The translations under genes were made by a program, and so were the position numbers. From positions 34,446 to 98,445 of the forward strand of contig JACKDM010000012.1 in assembly GCA_020633515.1 (NCBI GenBank): 64,000 bases of DNA, read 5' to 3'. The stretch is from Myxococcales bacterium (lineage in GTDB: Bacteria; Myxococcota; Bradymonadia; UBA7976; UBA1532). The notes below the pieces were generated by a model that had not been told where the DNA came from, ran no database searches, and saw only the letters and a list, made by a program, of their open reading frames with translations. Positions 1 through 7,500 of this stretch are shown piece by piece. Positions within the stretch are counted from its first letter, which is position 1. Every line of letters starts with the position of its first letter.

Positions 1-110
1 GGCGCGATCGGCGCCGGGTGGGGCGCGGCGGGCGGTGGCGGCACGGTAAGTGCTCCGAAGGCGGGCGTTCGTCCGCGCCGCGGACCCCACCGCCCCGAAG
101 GAGGAGAGCC

Positions 111-707
111 TTGAGCGACCCGAAGTTCGACGACCAGAACGAGCCCCACGACGTCTTCGCCCGCCAGGTCGCGGATCACCCGATCGAAGACGCCGACGAC
201 GAGCGCCTCCTCGCCCGCGCGCTCGCCGAGGTCCTCGCCGGCAACGCCCGCACCCCGACCGACGATGACCGCTATCGCTACGACCACTTCACCGACCAGA
301 CCGACGACGCGCTGCTCGCGCTCGCCGAGGAGCCGCTCTCGCGCGACGACGTCGAAGACCTCGATGTCGGCCAGCGGCGCACGATCTTCCTCATCGCGCA
401 GTCGCTCGCCCACGGCGGCGGCGGCGCCGAGCCCTCGCAGCAGCAGGCGCTCTCGCGCTTGCAGGCGGTGCTCGACCTCTCGTCGGGCGACGCGATGCTG
501 CTCGAAGACGCCGGCCGTCGCCACGCGCTCGCGACCGGCGGCACGACCCCGATCCGGCCCGGCGAGGGCGAGGAGGTCGTCGACCGGCGGCACGAGAACT
601 TCCGCGAGGAGCAGGTGCGCCGGGTACACGCCCGCCACGCGCCCGAGCGGGCGAGCCATCAGGTCGGCGTCTTCGGTTCGACGACGTCGAGCCGCCTCGA
701 TCGCTGA
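111..707 (+). CDS. hypothetical acidic protein, 198 aa
   Basis: I do not recognise this protein. It is soluble, with no signal peptide or membrane segment, and is rich in Asp, Glu and Arg. The middle part (about residues 60-150) is predicted mostly helical, with Leu/Ala-rich stretches such as IFLIAQSLAH and ALSRLQAVLDL. I placed the start at the TTG at 111 because a strong Shine-Dalgarno (AAGGAGGAG) ends a few bases before it. The open frame runs further upstream to the window edge but has no better site. It is followed by a separate transcription unit, so the context gives no function. Confidence 0.6.
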   Translation: MSDPKFDDQNEPHDVFARQVADHPIEDADDERLLARALAEVLAGNARTPTDDDRYRYDHFTDQTDDALLALAEEPLSRDDVEDLDVGQRRTIFLIAQSLAHGGGGAEPSQQQALSRLQAVLDLSSGDAMLLEDAGRRHALATGGTTPIRPGEGEEVVDRRHENFREEQVRRVHARHAPERASHQVGVFGSTTSSRLDR

Positions 708-758
708 TCGCGGTCGGATGGGCTAGACTCCGGGTGCATCACCGCGTCGGGGGAAGCC

Positions 759-1667
759 TTGCCCGAGCCGCTCGAAGTCCTCGCCCGCCTGCTCGAAGCC
801 GGCCACCCGCCCGCGGCGGCGCTCGCGCTGCTCGGCCGGACCGGGTGCGCGTGGGCCGCTGTCGCCGCCGCCGCGGTCGAGGCGGGCGCCGATCCGGCGG
901 GCGCGGTCGCCCGTGGCGGCGCGCTCACGGCGGCGGAGCTCGGCGCGATCGGCGGCGCGCTCGCGGCGCTCGATCCGGCGGCGCTGCGCCTCGTCGCGTC
1001 GCGGCGCGCGCATCGGCGGCTCATCCGCCGCGCGGTGCTGCGCGCGCTCGCGCTCCCGCTCGTGGCGGCGCTGTTCACGCTGCCGGGCGGCTGGTTCCTG
1101 CCCCGTTCGTTCGGGGCGCGGCTCGTCGACGCGCTCCCGCTGCTCGCGGTGCTCGGCGTCGTCGCGCTCGCCTTCACCGGCCGCCTCGCGCCGTTGCTCC
1201 ATCGCCTCGGGCGGCGCTTCGTGCCCGAAGACACGACCGCCGCGCTCGCCGCCGCCGCGCCGCTCGACGCGCAGGGCTTCGAACGCGCCGCGCGGCTGTT
1301 GCCCGCCGGTCGCCTCGCCCGCGCCTGCGAGCGCGCTGGTCGTCGCCTCGCCGCCGGGGAGCCGCTCACCGCCGCCCTGCCGTCGGCCGCCGAGGTCGGC
1401 GCTTCGGCCGCGCAGCGCCTGCTGCTCGGCGCGACCGATCCGGCCGCGCTCGCCGCCGCCGCCGACGCCGACGCGCGCGCGCTCGCCGCCGCCGCCGCGC
1501 TCGCCGCCCGCCTCGCCGCCTGGGCCGCGGTCTTCTTCGCCACGCTCCGCCTCACGATGGCGCTGCTCGACACCGATCTCGGCGCGCTCGATGGCCTCCC
1601 CGGGTTGATGCCGGGCGTCGATCCCGCCGCGATCGACGAGCTGCTGCGCGAGGTCGAGGGACGGTGA
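759..1667 (+). CDS. GspF/PilC-like (type II secretion F domain) membrane protein
   Basis: This 302-residue protein resembles the inner-membrane platform proteins of type II secretion and type IV pili. Its N-terminus (LEVLARLLEAGHPPAAALALL) matches the helical opening of a GspF domain. A hydrophobic segment near residues 100-140 and a second helical repeat (ACERAGRRLAAGEPLTAAL) around residue 190, followed by a C-terminal hydrophobic helix, fit the two-lobed fold. It is shorter than a full GspF (about 400 aa), and no secretion ATPase or pilin gene is nearby. It may therefore be a stand-alone relative. The start is a TTG preceded by GGGGAAG, and a TAGACT -10-like box lies at 724-729. The family call is by pattern only. 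Confidence 0.5.
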   Translation: MPEPLEVLARLLEAGHPPAAALALLGRTGCAWAAVAAAAVEAGADPAGAVARGGALTAAELGAIGGALAALDPAALRLVASRRAHRRLIRRAVLRALALPLVAALFTLPGGWFLPRSFGARLVDALPLLAVLGVVALAFTGRLAPLLHRLGRRFVPEDTTAALAAAAPLDAQGFERAARLLPAGRLARACERAGRRLAAGEPLTAALPSAAEVGASAAQRLLLGATDPAALAAAADADARALAAAAALAARLAAWAAVFFATLRLTMALLDTDLGALDGLPGLMPGVDPAAIDELLREVEGR

Positions 1668-1693
1668 CACGGGCGGCGCGGACGGCGTAGGCT
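1664..1693 (+). promoter_or_regulatory. candidate sigma70-type promoter
   Basis: GTGACA (1664-1669) and TAGGCT (1688-1693) are separated by 18 bases. They lie about 26 bases before the hydrolase start at 1719, which has its own GGAGGG ribosome site. The -10 keeps the TA...T pattern seen before several other genes in this window. Confidence 0.4.
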
Positions 1694-1718
1694 CTGGCGT
1701 CCACTGCGGAGGGAAGCG

Positions 1719-2351
1719 ATGCACTGCCTGTTCGCCCATGGCTTCGAAGGCGTCCCGAGCGGGCGCAAGGCGCGCTATCTGCGCGAGGTGCTCGGCTTCG
1801 AGGTGACCGCGCCGCTGATGAACCGCACCGGCTGGTCGTTCGAGGATCAGATCGAGGCGGTGCTCGAGGCGGTCGACGCCGATCCGTCGATCGAGCTGCT
1901 CGTCGGGTCGAGCATGGGCGCGTTCGCGATCGCGGCGGCGGCGGCGCGGCGGCGGAGCCGGGCTTTCAAGCTGCTGTTGATGGCGCCGGCGGTGGGCATC
2001 CACGCCTGCTGGGTCGATCAGCTCGGCGAGGACGGCATGAAGCTGTGGGCCGAGATGGGCGCGTTGCAGTACCACCACCAGGGCGTGGGTGAGCAGGTCG
2101 AGCTGCCGTACCGGCTGTGGACGCAGTGCCGCGACGAGGCCGAGGTGGTCGCGACGCACCCGACGGTGATCGTGCACGGGCTGCGCGACGACGTGATCCC
2201 GATCCAACACGCGGTGGCGTTCGCGGTGCGCTCGCCGGGGGTGAAGCGGCTGTACGGTGTCGACGACGGGCATCGGCTCCTCGACCACCTGCCGCTGATC
2301 GGCGAGGCGGTGGAGGTGCTGGGGATCGGCCGCGGCGCGGAGGCGCGATGA
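1719..2351 (+). CDS. YqiA-like alpha/beta hydrolase
   Basis: The 210-residue protein is a small alpha/beta hydrolase of the YqiA/UPF0227 esterase type. The N-terminal HGF motif marks the oxyanion strand. GSSMGA near residue 68 is the nucleophile elbow carrying the catalytic Ser. HGLRDDVIP near residue 150 supplies the acid and DDGH near residue 185 the catalytic His, so the triad looks complete. The substrate is unknown; relatives are short-acyl esterases. It is cytoplasmic, with no signal peptide. The stop overlaps the next ATG (ATGA at 2348), so it is translationally coupled to the downstream lipoprotein. Confidence 0.75.
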   Translation: MHCLFAHGFEGVPSGRKARYLREVLGFEVTAPLMNRTGWSFEDQIEAVLEAVDADPSIELLVGSSMGAFAIAAAAARRRSRAFKLLLMAPAVGIHACWVDQLGEDGMKLWAEMGALQYHHQGVGEQVELPYRLWTQCRDEAEVVATHPTVIVHGLRDDVIPIQHAVAFAVRSPGVKRLYGVDDGHRLLDHLPLIGEAVEVLGIGRGAEAR

Positions 2352-3283
2352 GGGAGGTCGCGGTCGAGGTCGTCGTCGCCGGGGCGCTGATGAGCGGCTG
2401 CGGCGGCGCGCCGGCTGCGTTGCCCGACGTGCCGATCGACGCGGTGCGGATCATCGCGCCGGCGGGGATCGAGCGCTGGGAGCCGAGCGGGGGCGTGGTG
2501 CGGGGTGATCGGCTGTGGGTGGTCAACGATCGCGACGGCTGGATCGCGGCGTACGCGCTGCCGCTGGCGCCGGGGCGCAACGCGCCGGTCGCGGCGCATC
2601 GGCTGCCGGTGCAGGACGGGCCGATCAAGTTCGAGGCGGTGGCGCCGGCGGGCAAGGCGGGGCTGTTCCTGCTCGAGACGCTCGGCCGCTCGGTGTGGCG
2701 CTGCGCCGATCCCGACGCGGGCTGCCCGGCGGTGCAGCGCGTGGAGGTGCAGGGCGCGCTCGCGGCGATCGAGGCGGCGGCGCCGGCGCCGGTGAAGTAC
2801 GTGACCTACGAGGCGCTCGCCGCCGAGGGCGAGCGGCTGTGGATCGGGGCGCGGGGCTACGAGACGCTCGATGGCGTCTTCAACCCGTGGCCGATGGTCG
2901 CCGAGCCGGGCGGGCGGCTGACGGGGGACGGGTCGCCGTGGGTGGTCGACGGGCGCGCCTACGGGCTCAGTGATCTGGCGCGCGACGGCGGGGGCTTCTG
3001 GATGACGTGGAGCTACGAGGGCGAGGGCGACGGTCGCGACGATGTCGCCGGGCTGCTCGCGTGGGCGCCGCTGACCCGCGACGGGCGGCCGGGCGCGCCG
3101 AAGCTCTGTCGGCGGCTGCCGGGCAAGGCCGAGGGCGTCGCGCGGCACGGGGACGCGCTCCTGGTGATCTTCGACGAGGACCGCGATCGCAAGGATCCGG
3201 CCGATCCGCGCAAGTTCGCGCTCGCGCCCGACGAGGACGTGGTGCTGCGGGTGCCGGCCGTGTGCCCGGGAGGCGAGCGATGA
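2348..3283 (+). CDS. putative lipoprotein with beta-propeller-like repeats
   Basis: This protein has 311 residues. The N-terminus is a short hydrophobic segment ending in LMSGC, an approximate lipobox, so it is probably exported and lipidated. The body holds recurring beta-strand motifs (RLWVVNDRDGWIAAY, GLFLLETLGRSVWRC, RLWIGARGYETLDGV, FWMTWSYEG) typical of six-bladed propellers such as the phytase-like esterase or SMP-30 families. I cannot identify a catalytic centre. Four cysteines in the mature part could form disulphides. The gene overlaps both neighbours by ATGA junctions, so the three genes from 1719 to 3615 form one coupled operon. The exact family is uncertain. Confidence 0.55.
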   Translation: MREVAVEVVVAGALMSGCGGAPAALPDVPIDAVRIIAPAGIERWEPSGGVVRGDRLWVVNDRDGWIAAYALPLAPGRNAPVAAHRLPVQDGPIKFEAVAPAGKAGLFLLETLGRSVWRCADPDAGCPAVQRVEVQGALAAIEAAAPAPVKYVTYEALAAEGERLWIGARGYETLDGVFNPWPMVAEPGGRLTGDGSPWVVDGRAYGLSDLARDGGGFWMTWSYEGEGDGRDDVAGLLAWAPLTRDGRPGAPKLCRRLPGKAEGVARHGDALLVIFDEDRDRKDPADPRKFALAPDEDVVLRVPAVCPGGER

Positions 3284-3615
3284 GCGATGGGATCACCGCC
3301 GGCACGGTCTTTCGGGTGCCGCTCGGCGACGGCACGACCGGGATGGGGCAGGCGGTCGCGGTCGAGGGCGCGGTGGTCGCGATCGCGCTCGGCGATGTGA
3401 TCTGGGACTGCGATCCGGGCTTGCTCGACTGGCAGCAGTGCGGGCGGGCGCTGACCCACCTGCCGCTGCGGGCCGACGCGCTCGCGGGGGTGGTGCCGGT
3501 CGGTGAGGCGGTGGTCGAGCCGGCGTCGGTGGCCGATCACGCGCGCTGGCAGGCGGGTGATCGGGCGGTGGTGGGCGCGCCGCCGGCGGTGGTGCTGCGG
3601 GCGTTGTTGAGCTGA
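3280..3615 (+). CDS. small hypothetical protein, Imm26-like opening motif
   Basis: This 111-residue protein starts at an ATG overlapping the previous stop. The opening TVFRVPLGDGTTGMGQAV resembles the beta-hairpin that begins Imm26-type immunity proteins (G-D-V-F-x-I-P-L-x-D-G...G-Q-V), but the rest is not diagnostic. It has no signal peptide or membrane span. Toxins of the kind such proteins neutralise are not visible next to it. It could equally be a small SH3-like beta protein of other function, so I leave the function open. Confidence 0.5.
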   Translation: MSDGITAGTVFRVPLGDGTTGMGQAVAVEGAVVAIALGDVIWDCDPGLLDWQQCGRALTHLPLRADALAGVVPVGEAVVEPASVADHARWQAGDRAVVGAPPAVVLRALLS

Positions 3616-3623
3616 GGCCCGGA

Positions 3624-4349
3624 TCAGCGGCCGGGGAGGAGCGCGGGCCAGTCGGTGTCGGGGTGGAGGGTGAGTTCGAAGGCGGGCACGGCCTCGGCGA
3701 GGTCGCAGGCGGCGGCGAAGGCGGCTTCGCGGGCGGGGTCGAAGTAGAGGGCGGTGGATTCGACGAGGCGGGCGGCGGCGGCGTCGGGGTTGATGGGGCG
3801 GATGGCGGGGGGGCCGTGGCGGAGGAGGAGGAGGCCGGCGATGGGGGCGGAGCCGGCGTCGAGGGGGCGGGTTCGGCCGGTGGACCACCAGGGGGTGCCG
3901 TGGGCGCGCCAGCCGTGGGCGTCGGGGCGGGCGGCGACGCGCTCGTCGGAGAGGGCGCGGTGGTGGGGGATGGCGCGGATGGCGGTGCTCTTGCCGGCGC
4001 CGGAGGGGCCGGGGAGGAGCCAGGCGCGGTCGTCGATGACGGCGGCGGCGGCGTGGAGGAGGAGGCCGTCGGGGAGCGCGGCGGCGAGGGCGAGCTCGAG
4101 GAGCGCGGGGAGGGCGTGGCCGTCGTGGCAGGCGTGGGCGCGGTCGGCGGTGGCGGCGAAGGTGAGGTCGTGGCGGCGGTGGGTGAGCGGGCCGGGGGGC
4201 GGGCCGGGGGCGGCGAGGGTGGTGTCGAGGGTGAGGGTGAAGTCGGGCTCGGCGTGGGGCACGAGGAACGGGCCGAGGCCGCGGGACCAGTCGTCGACGC
4301 CGGGGCCGCGCAGGCGCACCACGCCGCCGGCGAGGTGGATGTCGACCAA
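3624..4349 (-). CDS. HPr kinase-like P-loop protein next to a RiPP precursor
   Basis: This 241-residue protein has the C-terminal catalytic fold of HPr kinase/phosphorylase without the usual N-terminal domain. Walker A is GPSGAGKST at residues 114-122. It is followed by LSDE (133-136), where HPr kinases carry a conserved acidic pair, and by the HGTPWW strand. Enzymes of this reduced type occur in RiPP clusters, and some (the ThcoK/PadeK group) phosphorylate the C-terminal Ser of lasso peptides. The TTG start is one base after the stop of the 54-residue precursor, so the two genes are almost certainly co-translated. That precursor ends in Ser, which makes it an attractive substrate; this is inference. 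No HPr (PtsH) gene is in the window. Confidence 0.75.
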   Translation of the reverse strand: MVDIHLAGGVVRLRGPGVDDWSRGLGPFLVPHAEPDFTLTLDTTLAAPGPPPGPLTHRRHDLTFAATADRAHACHDGHALPALLELALAAALPDGLLLHAAAAVIDDRAWLLPGPSGAGKSTAIRAIPHHRALSDERVAARPDAHGWRAHGTPWWSTGRTRPLDAGSAPIAGLLLLRHGPPAIRPINPDAAAARLVESTALYFDPAREAAFAAACDLAEAVPAFELTLHPDTDWPALLPGR

Positions 4350-4350
4350 G

Positions 4351-4515
4351 CTACGATTGCATCGTGCAGTTGCCGACCGGGAAGCCGGCGGTGTTCTTGA
4401 CGCCGGCGCAGGCGAGGGCGGTGCGTTCGAAGGCGAGCGAGCGGATGAAGCCGGGCTTCTCGTAGGGGCGCTTCTCGCGCCGGGGCGGGTCGGGGGGCGG
4501 CGTGGGCTCGTTCAT
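4351..4515 (-). CDS. RiPP-like precursor peptide, 54 aa
   Basis: The small ORF has an AGGAG ribosome site 7-8 bases before its ATG and sits 20 bp after the giant lipoprotein gene and 1 bp before the HPr-kinase-like gene. Its layout is that of a leader-core peptide. Residues 1-17 form a Pro/Arg-rich charged start. The segment YEKPGFIRSLAFERTA (18-33) looks like a recognition leader of the Y-x-x-P type. The tail from about residue 34 is small and neutral, with Cys36 and Cys50, several Thr and Gly residues, and a C-terminal Ser54. There is no Asp or Glu after residue 30, so a lasso macrolactam is unlikely. Cysteine thioethers made by a radical SAM enzyme plus tail phosphorylation are possible. 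No signal peptide is present. Confidence 0.7.
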   Translation of the reverse strand: MNEPTPPPDPPRREKRPYEKPGFIRSLAFERTALACAGVKNTAGFPVGNCTMQS

Positions 4516-4535
4516 GGGCGGCTCCTGTGGTGGGC

Positions 4536-7500
4536 TCAACGATACACGACCCAGGTCATCTCGCCAGCGATGAGGACGAGCGCGGCGAGATCGGCGCGGC
4601 CGTCGCCGTCGAAGTCGCCGGCGCCGGCGACGCCGAGCTTGCGGCGGGCGGGGCGGTCGAGGCGGACGTGGGCGAGGCGGGGCGAGACCTGGGCGCCGAC
4701 GCCGAAGCGGCCGAGGCCGTCGTTGTAGAAGACCGATGCTTCGGTGACGGCGGGGTCGCCGTGGGTGGCGACGAGGTCGATGGCGCCGTCGCCGTCGATG
4801 TCGCCGGCGAGGTCGAAGACGCGGCCGAACTGGGCGGGGGTGCGGCCGAAGCAGTCGAGGGGGGTGAGGTCGGCGGAGAAGACGACGAGGCGTTTGTTGG
4901 CGCGGTTGCCGACGACGAGGTCGGGGCGGAGGTCGCCGTCGAGGTCGGCGCCGCCGGCGAGGGCGCTGCCGAAGGTGGCGCCGGGCTGGGGGCAGGGGTC
5001 GGTGAGGCGGACGGTGCGGGGGTCTCGGGGGTCGTAGGTGGCGGCGTCGGCGAAGCCGCCGGCGAAGACGAAGACGGCGTTGATGTCGGGGCCGGCGCTG
5101 AGCGCGAGCTCGGCGAAGCCGTCGCCGTCCTGGTCGCCGAGGCCGGCGGCGTAGACGGCGGCGGGGCCGAGGGGGAGGGTGAGGAGCGCGACGGCCGGGC
5201 CGCGGTCGGCGGGGGCGGGGCCGACGGTGACGGCGGCGGGGAGCGGGGGCCAGTCGCGGCGGCCGGCGACGACGAAGGCGGTGGTCTCGCCGGCGAGGCC
5301 GCCGCCGACGAGGAGGTCGTCGTGGCCGGGGTCGCCGAGCGCGGTGGCGTCGCCGACGCCGGCGAGGGCGTTGGTGAAGCGGCCGCCGACGCTGTGGATG
5401 AGCGCGTCGGGGGTGGCGAGCGCGGCGCGGTCGCAGGGGGCCCGGGGGCAGCCGAAGTAGAGCGCGATGGCGGCGCCGGTGAAGCCTTCGCGGTAGCCCT
5501 GCACGGCGAGGTCGGGGGCGCCGTCGCCGTTGAGGTCGCCGGCGGCGGCGGCGGCGACGCCGAAGAAGGCGTCGGTCATGCCGGGGGCGAGCGCGAGGGG
5601 GCGGGTCTCGGGCGCGGGGCCGCCGAAGACGAGCGCGGCGGCGGTGGCGGTGGCGGATTGGGTGGCGGCGACGACGAGGTCGTCGTGGCCGTCGGCGTCG
5701 AGGTCGCCGAGGCCGATGACGGGGGCGGTGGTGTTGATGAGCTCGCCGGCTTCCCAGGCGCCGCCGCGGGCGGGGAGGGTGCCTTGGTCGAGGGTGAGGC
5801 GGAGGTCGACCTCGAGGGTGGTGAGCGGGCCGAGGCGGCCGGCGTCGTCGCGGGCGCGGATCGCGAGGTGGTGGAGGCGGTCGAGCGCGAGGCCGTCTTG
5901 CAGGGTGGGGCCGGGGCCGCGGATGACGAGCGCTTCGGGGGCGCCGGGGGGGGCGGCGGCGGGGAGCACGAGCTCGGTGGCGGCGGCGGCGATCCAGTCG
6001 GCTTCGGCGGCGAAGGGGGCGGCGGCGCTGCGGATGACGTAGGCGGCGACGGGGCCGCCGGCGAGGTCGTCGGCGGGGGCGGGGAAGCGGAGGACGACCT
6101 CGGTGGCGCGGGGGTCGGTGATCTCGGCGGCGGCGGTGACGGGGCCGGGGGCGTCGGGGTCGGCGTCGAGGGCGCGGGTGGCGCAGGCGCGGTGGCCGGC
6201 GAGGTCGGTGACGCAGGCTTGGAGCCGGTGGGGGCCGGGGGTGAGGGTGAGCTCGACGGTGAGGGTGGGGCCGGGCGCGGGGCGGGGGTCGAGTGAGACG
6301 CCGTCGAGGGTGAGGGTGACCTCGCGGGGGCTGTCGATGGTGGCCTCGGTGAGGGCGAGGGTGACGGCGAGCTGCTGCCCGGGGAGGTCGGGGCGGTCGT
6401 CGGTGAGGATGAGCGCGGGGTCGGCCTCGGGGCGGGTGATGGTGAGGGTGGGGCTCTCGAGGTCGACGGTGACGGCGACGGCGGGTGAGTCGAGGGTGGT
6501 GCCGCGGACGGGGCCGACGCGGAGCGTGAGGGTCTGGGGGCCGCGGGTGAGGGTGACGTCGTCGAAGCGGAGGGCGCCGTCGGGGGCGACGGTGGCTTCG
6601 GCGATGGGCGCGCCGTCGCGGAGGAGGGAGGCAGGAGCGCCGGCGCAGTCGAGGTCGGTGAGGTCGACGGCGCCGGTGACGGGCAGGGTGAGGGTGTCGC
6701 CGCGGACGAGGCCGGCGTCTTCGGCGAGGGCGCCGAGGGGGTTGATGACGCGGCTCGGGCAGCCGGGCAGGTCGAGGGTGAGCGCGAGGGGGGCGGAGGT
6801 GCCTTCGTTGCCGCAGGCGTCGACGGCGCGGGCGATGAGCGTGCGCGGGCCGCCGGCGAGGGTGAGGCGGGCGGGGAGCGGGCCGTCGTCGAAGACGAGC
6901 GCCGGGGGCTCGGTGCGGAGCGGGGCGGGCGGGTCCCGAGCTTCGAGGGTGACCGCGAGGCCGGGCTCGGGCACGGCGAGCTCGAGCGCGAGGTCGAGCT
7001 GGAAGCCGGGCGCGGGGTCGGCGTCGTCGGCGGGGCCGAGGACGGCGCCGTCGTCGAGGCCGAGGATGCGGGGCTCCGGGGCGAGGGTGTCGACGGTGAG
7101 GGCGCGGTCGAGGGTGGCGGCGTTGCCGCAGGCGTCGGCGACGGTGACCTGGAGCGCGTGGGGCCCTTCGGGCAGGTCGAGCGGGAGGCGGAGCGCGTCG
7201 GCGCCCTGGGCTTCGGCGATGACGGCGCCGTCGAGGCGCACGGTCGCGGTGACGGGCTCGCCGGGCTCGGCGCCGGCGGTGACGGCGAGCTCGACGCGGG
7301 CGCCGGGGGCGGCGGGGTCGAGGTCGTCGGCGGCGGCGAGGCAGCTCCCGTCGGCGAGGCCGAGGAGCGCGGGCGCGGGCACGCCGGTGTCGACGCGCAC
7401 GGTCGCGGTGAGCGCGGGCGGCTCGGGCAGCGGGTTGCCGGCGGCGTCCTGGCCGCGGAGCGCGAGGCGGTGCAGCCCGGGGGGCAGGGTGACGGTGGCC

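Noticed and set aside
4351..4515. Classical lasso peptide
   Set aside because: The leader has a Y-x-x-P motif, but the core lacks Asp/Glu for the ring, and no asparagine-synthetase-like cyclase or transglutaminase-like protease is nearby.
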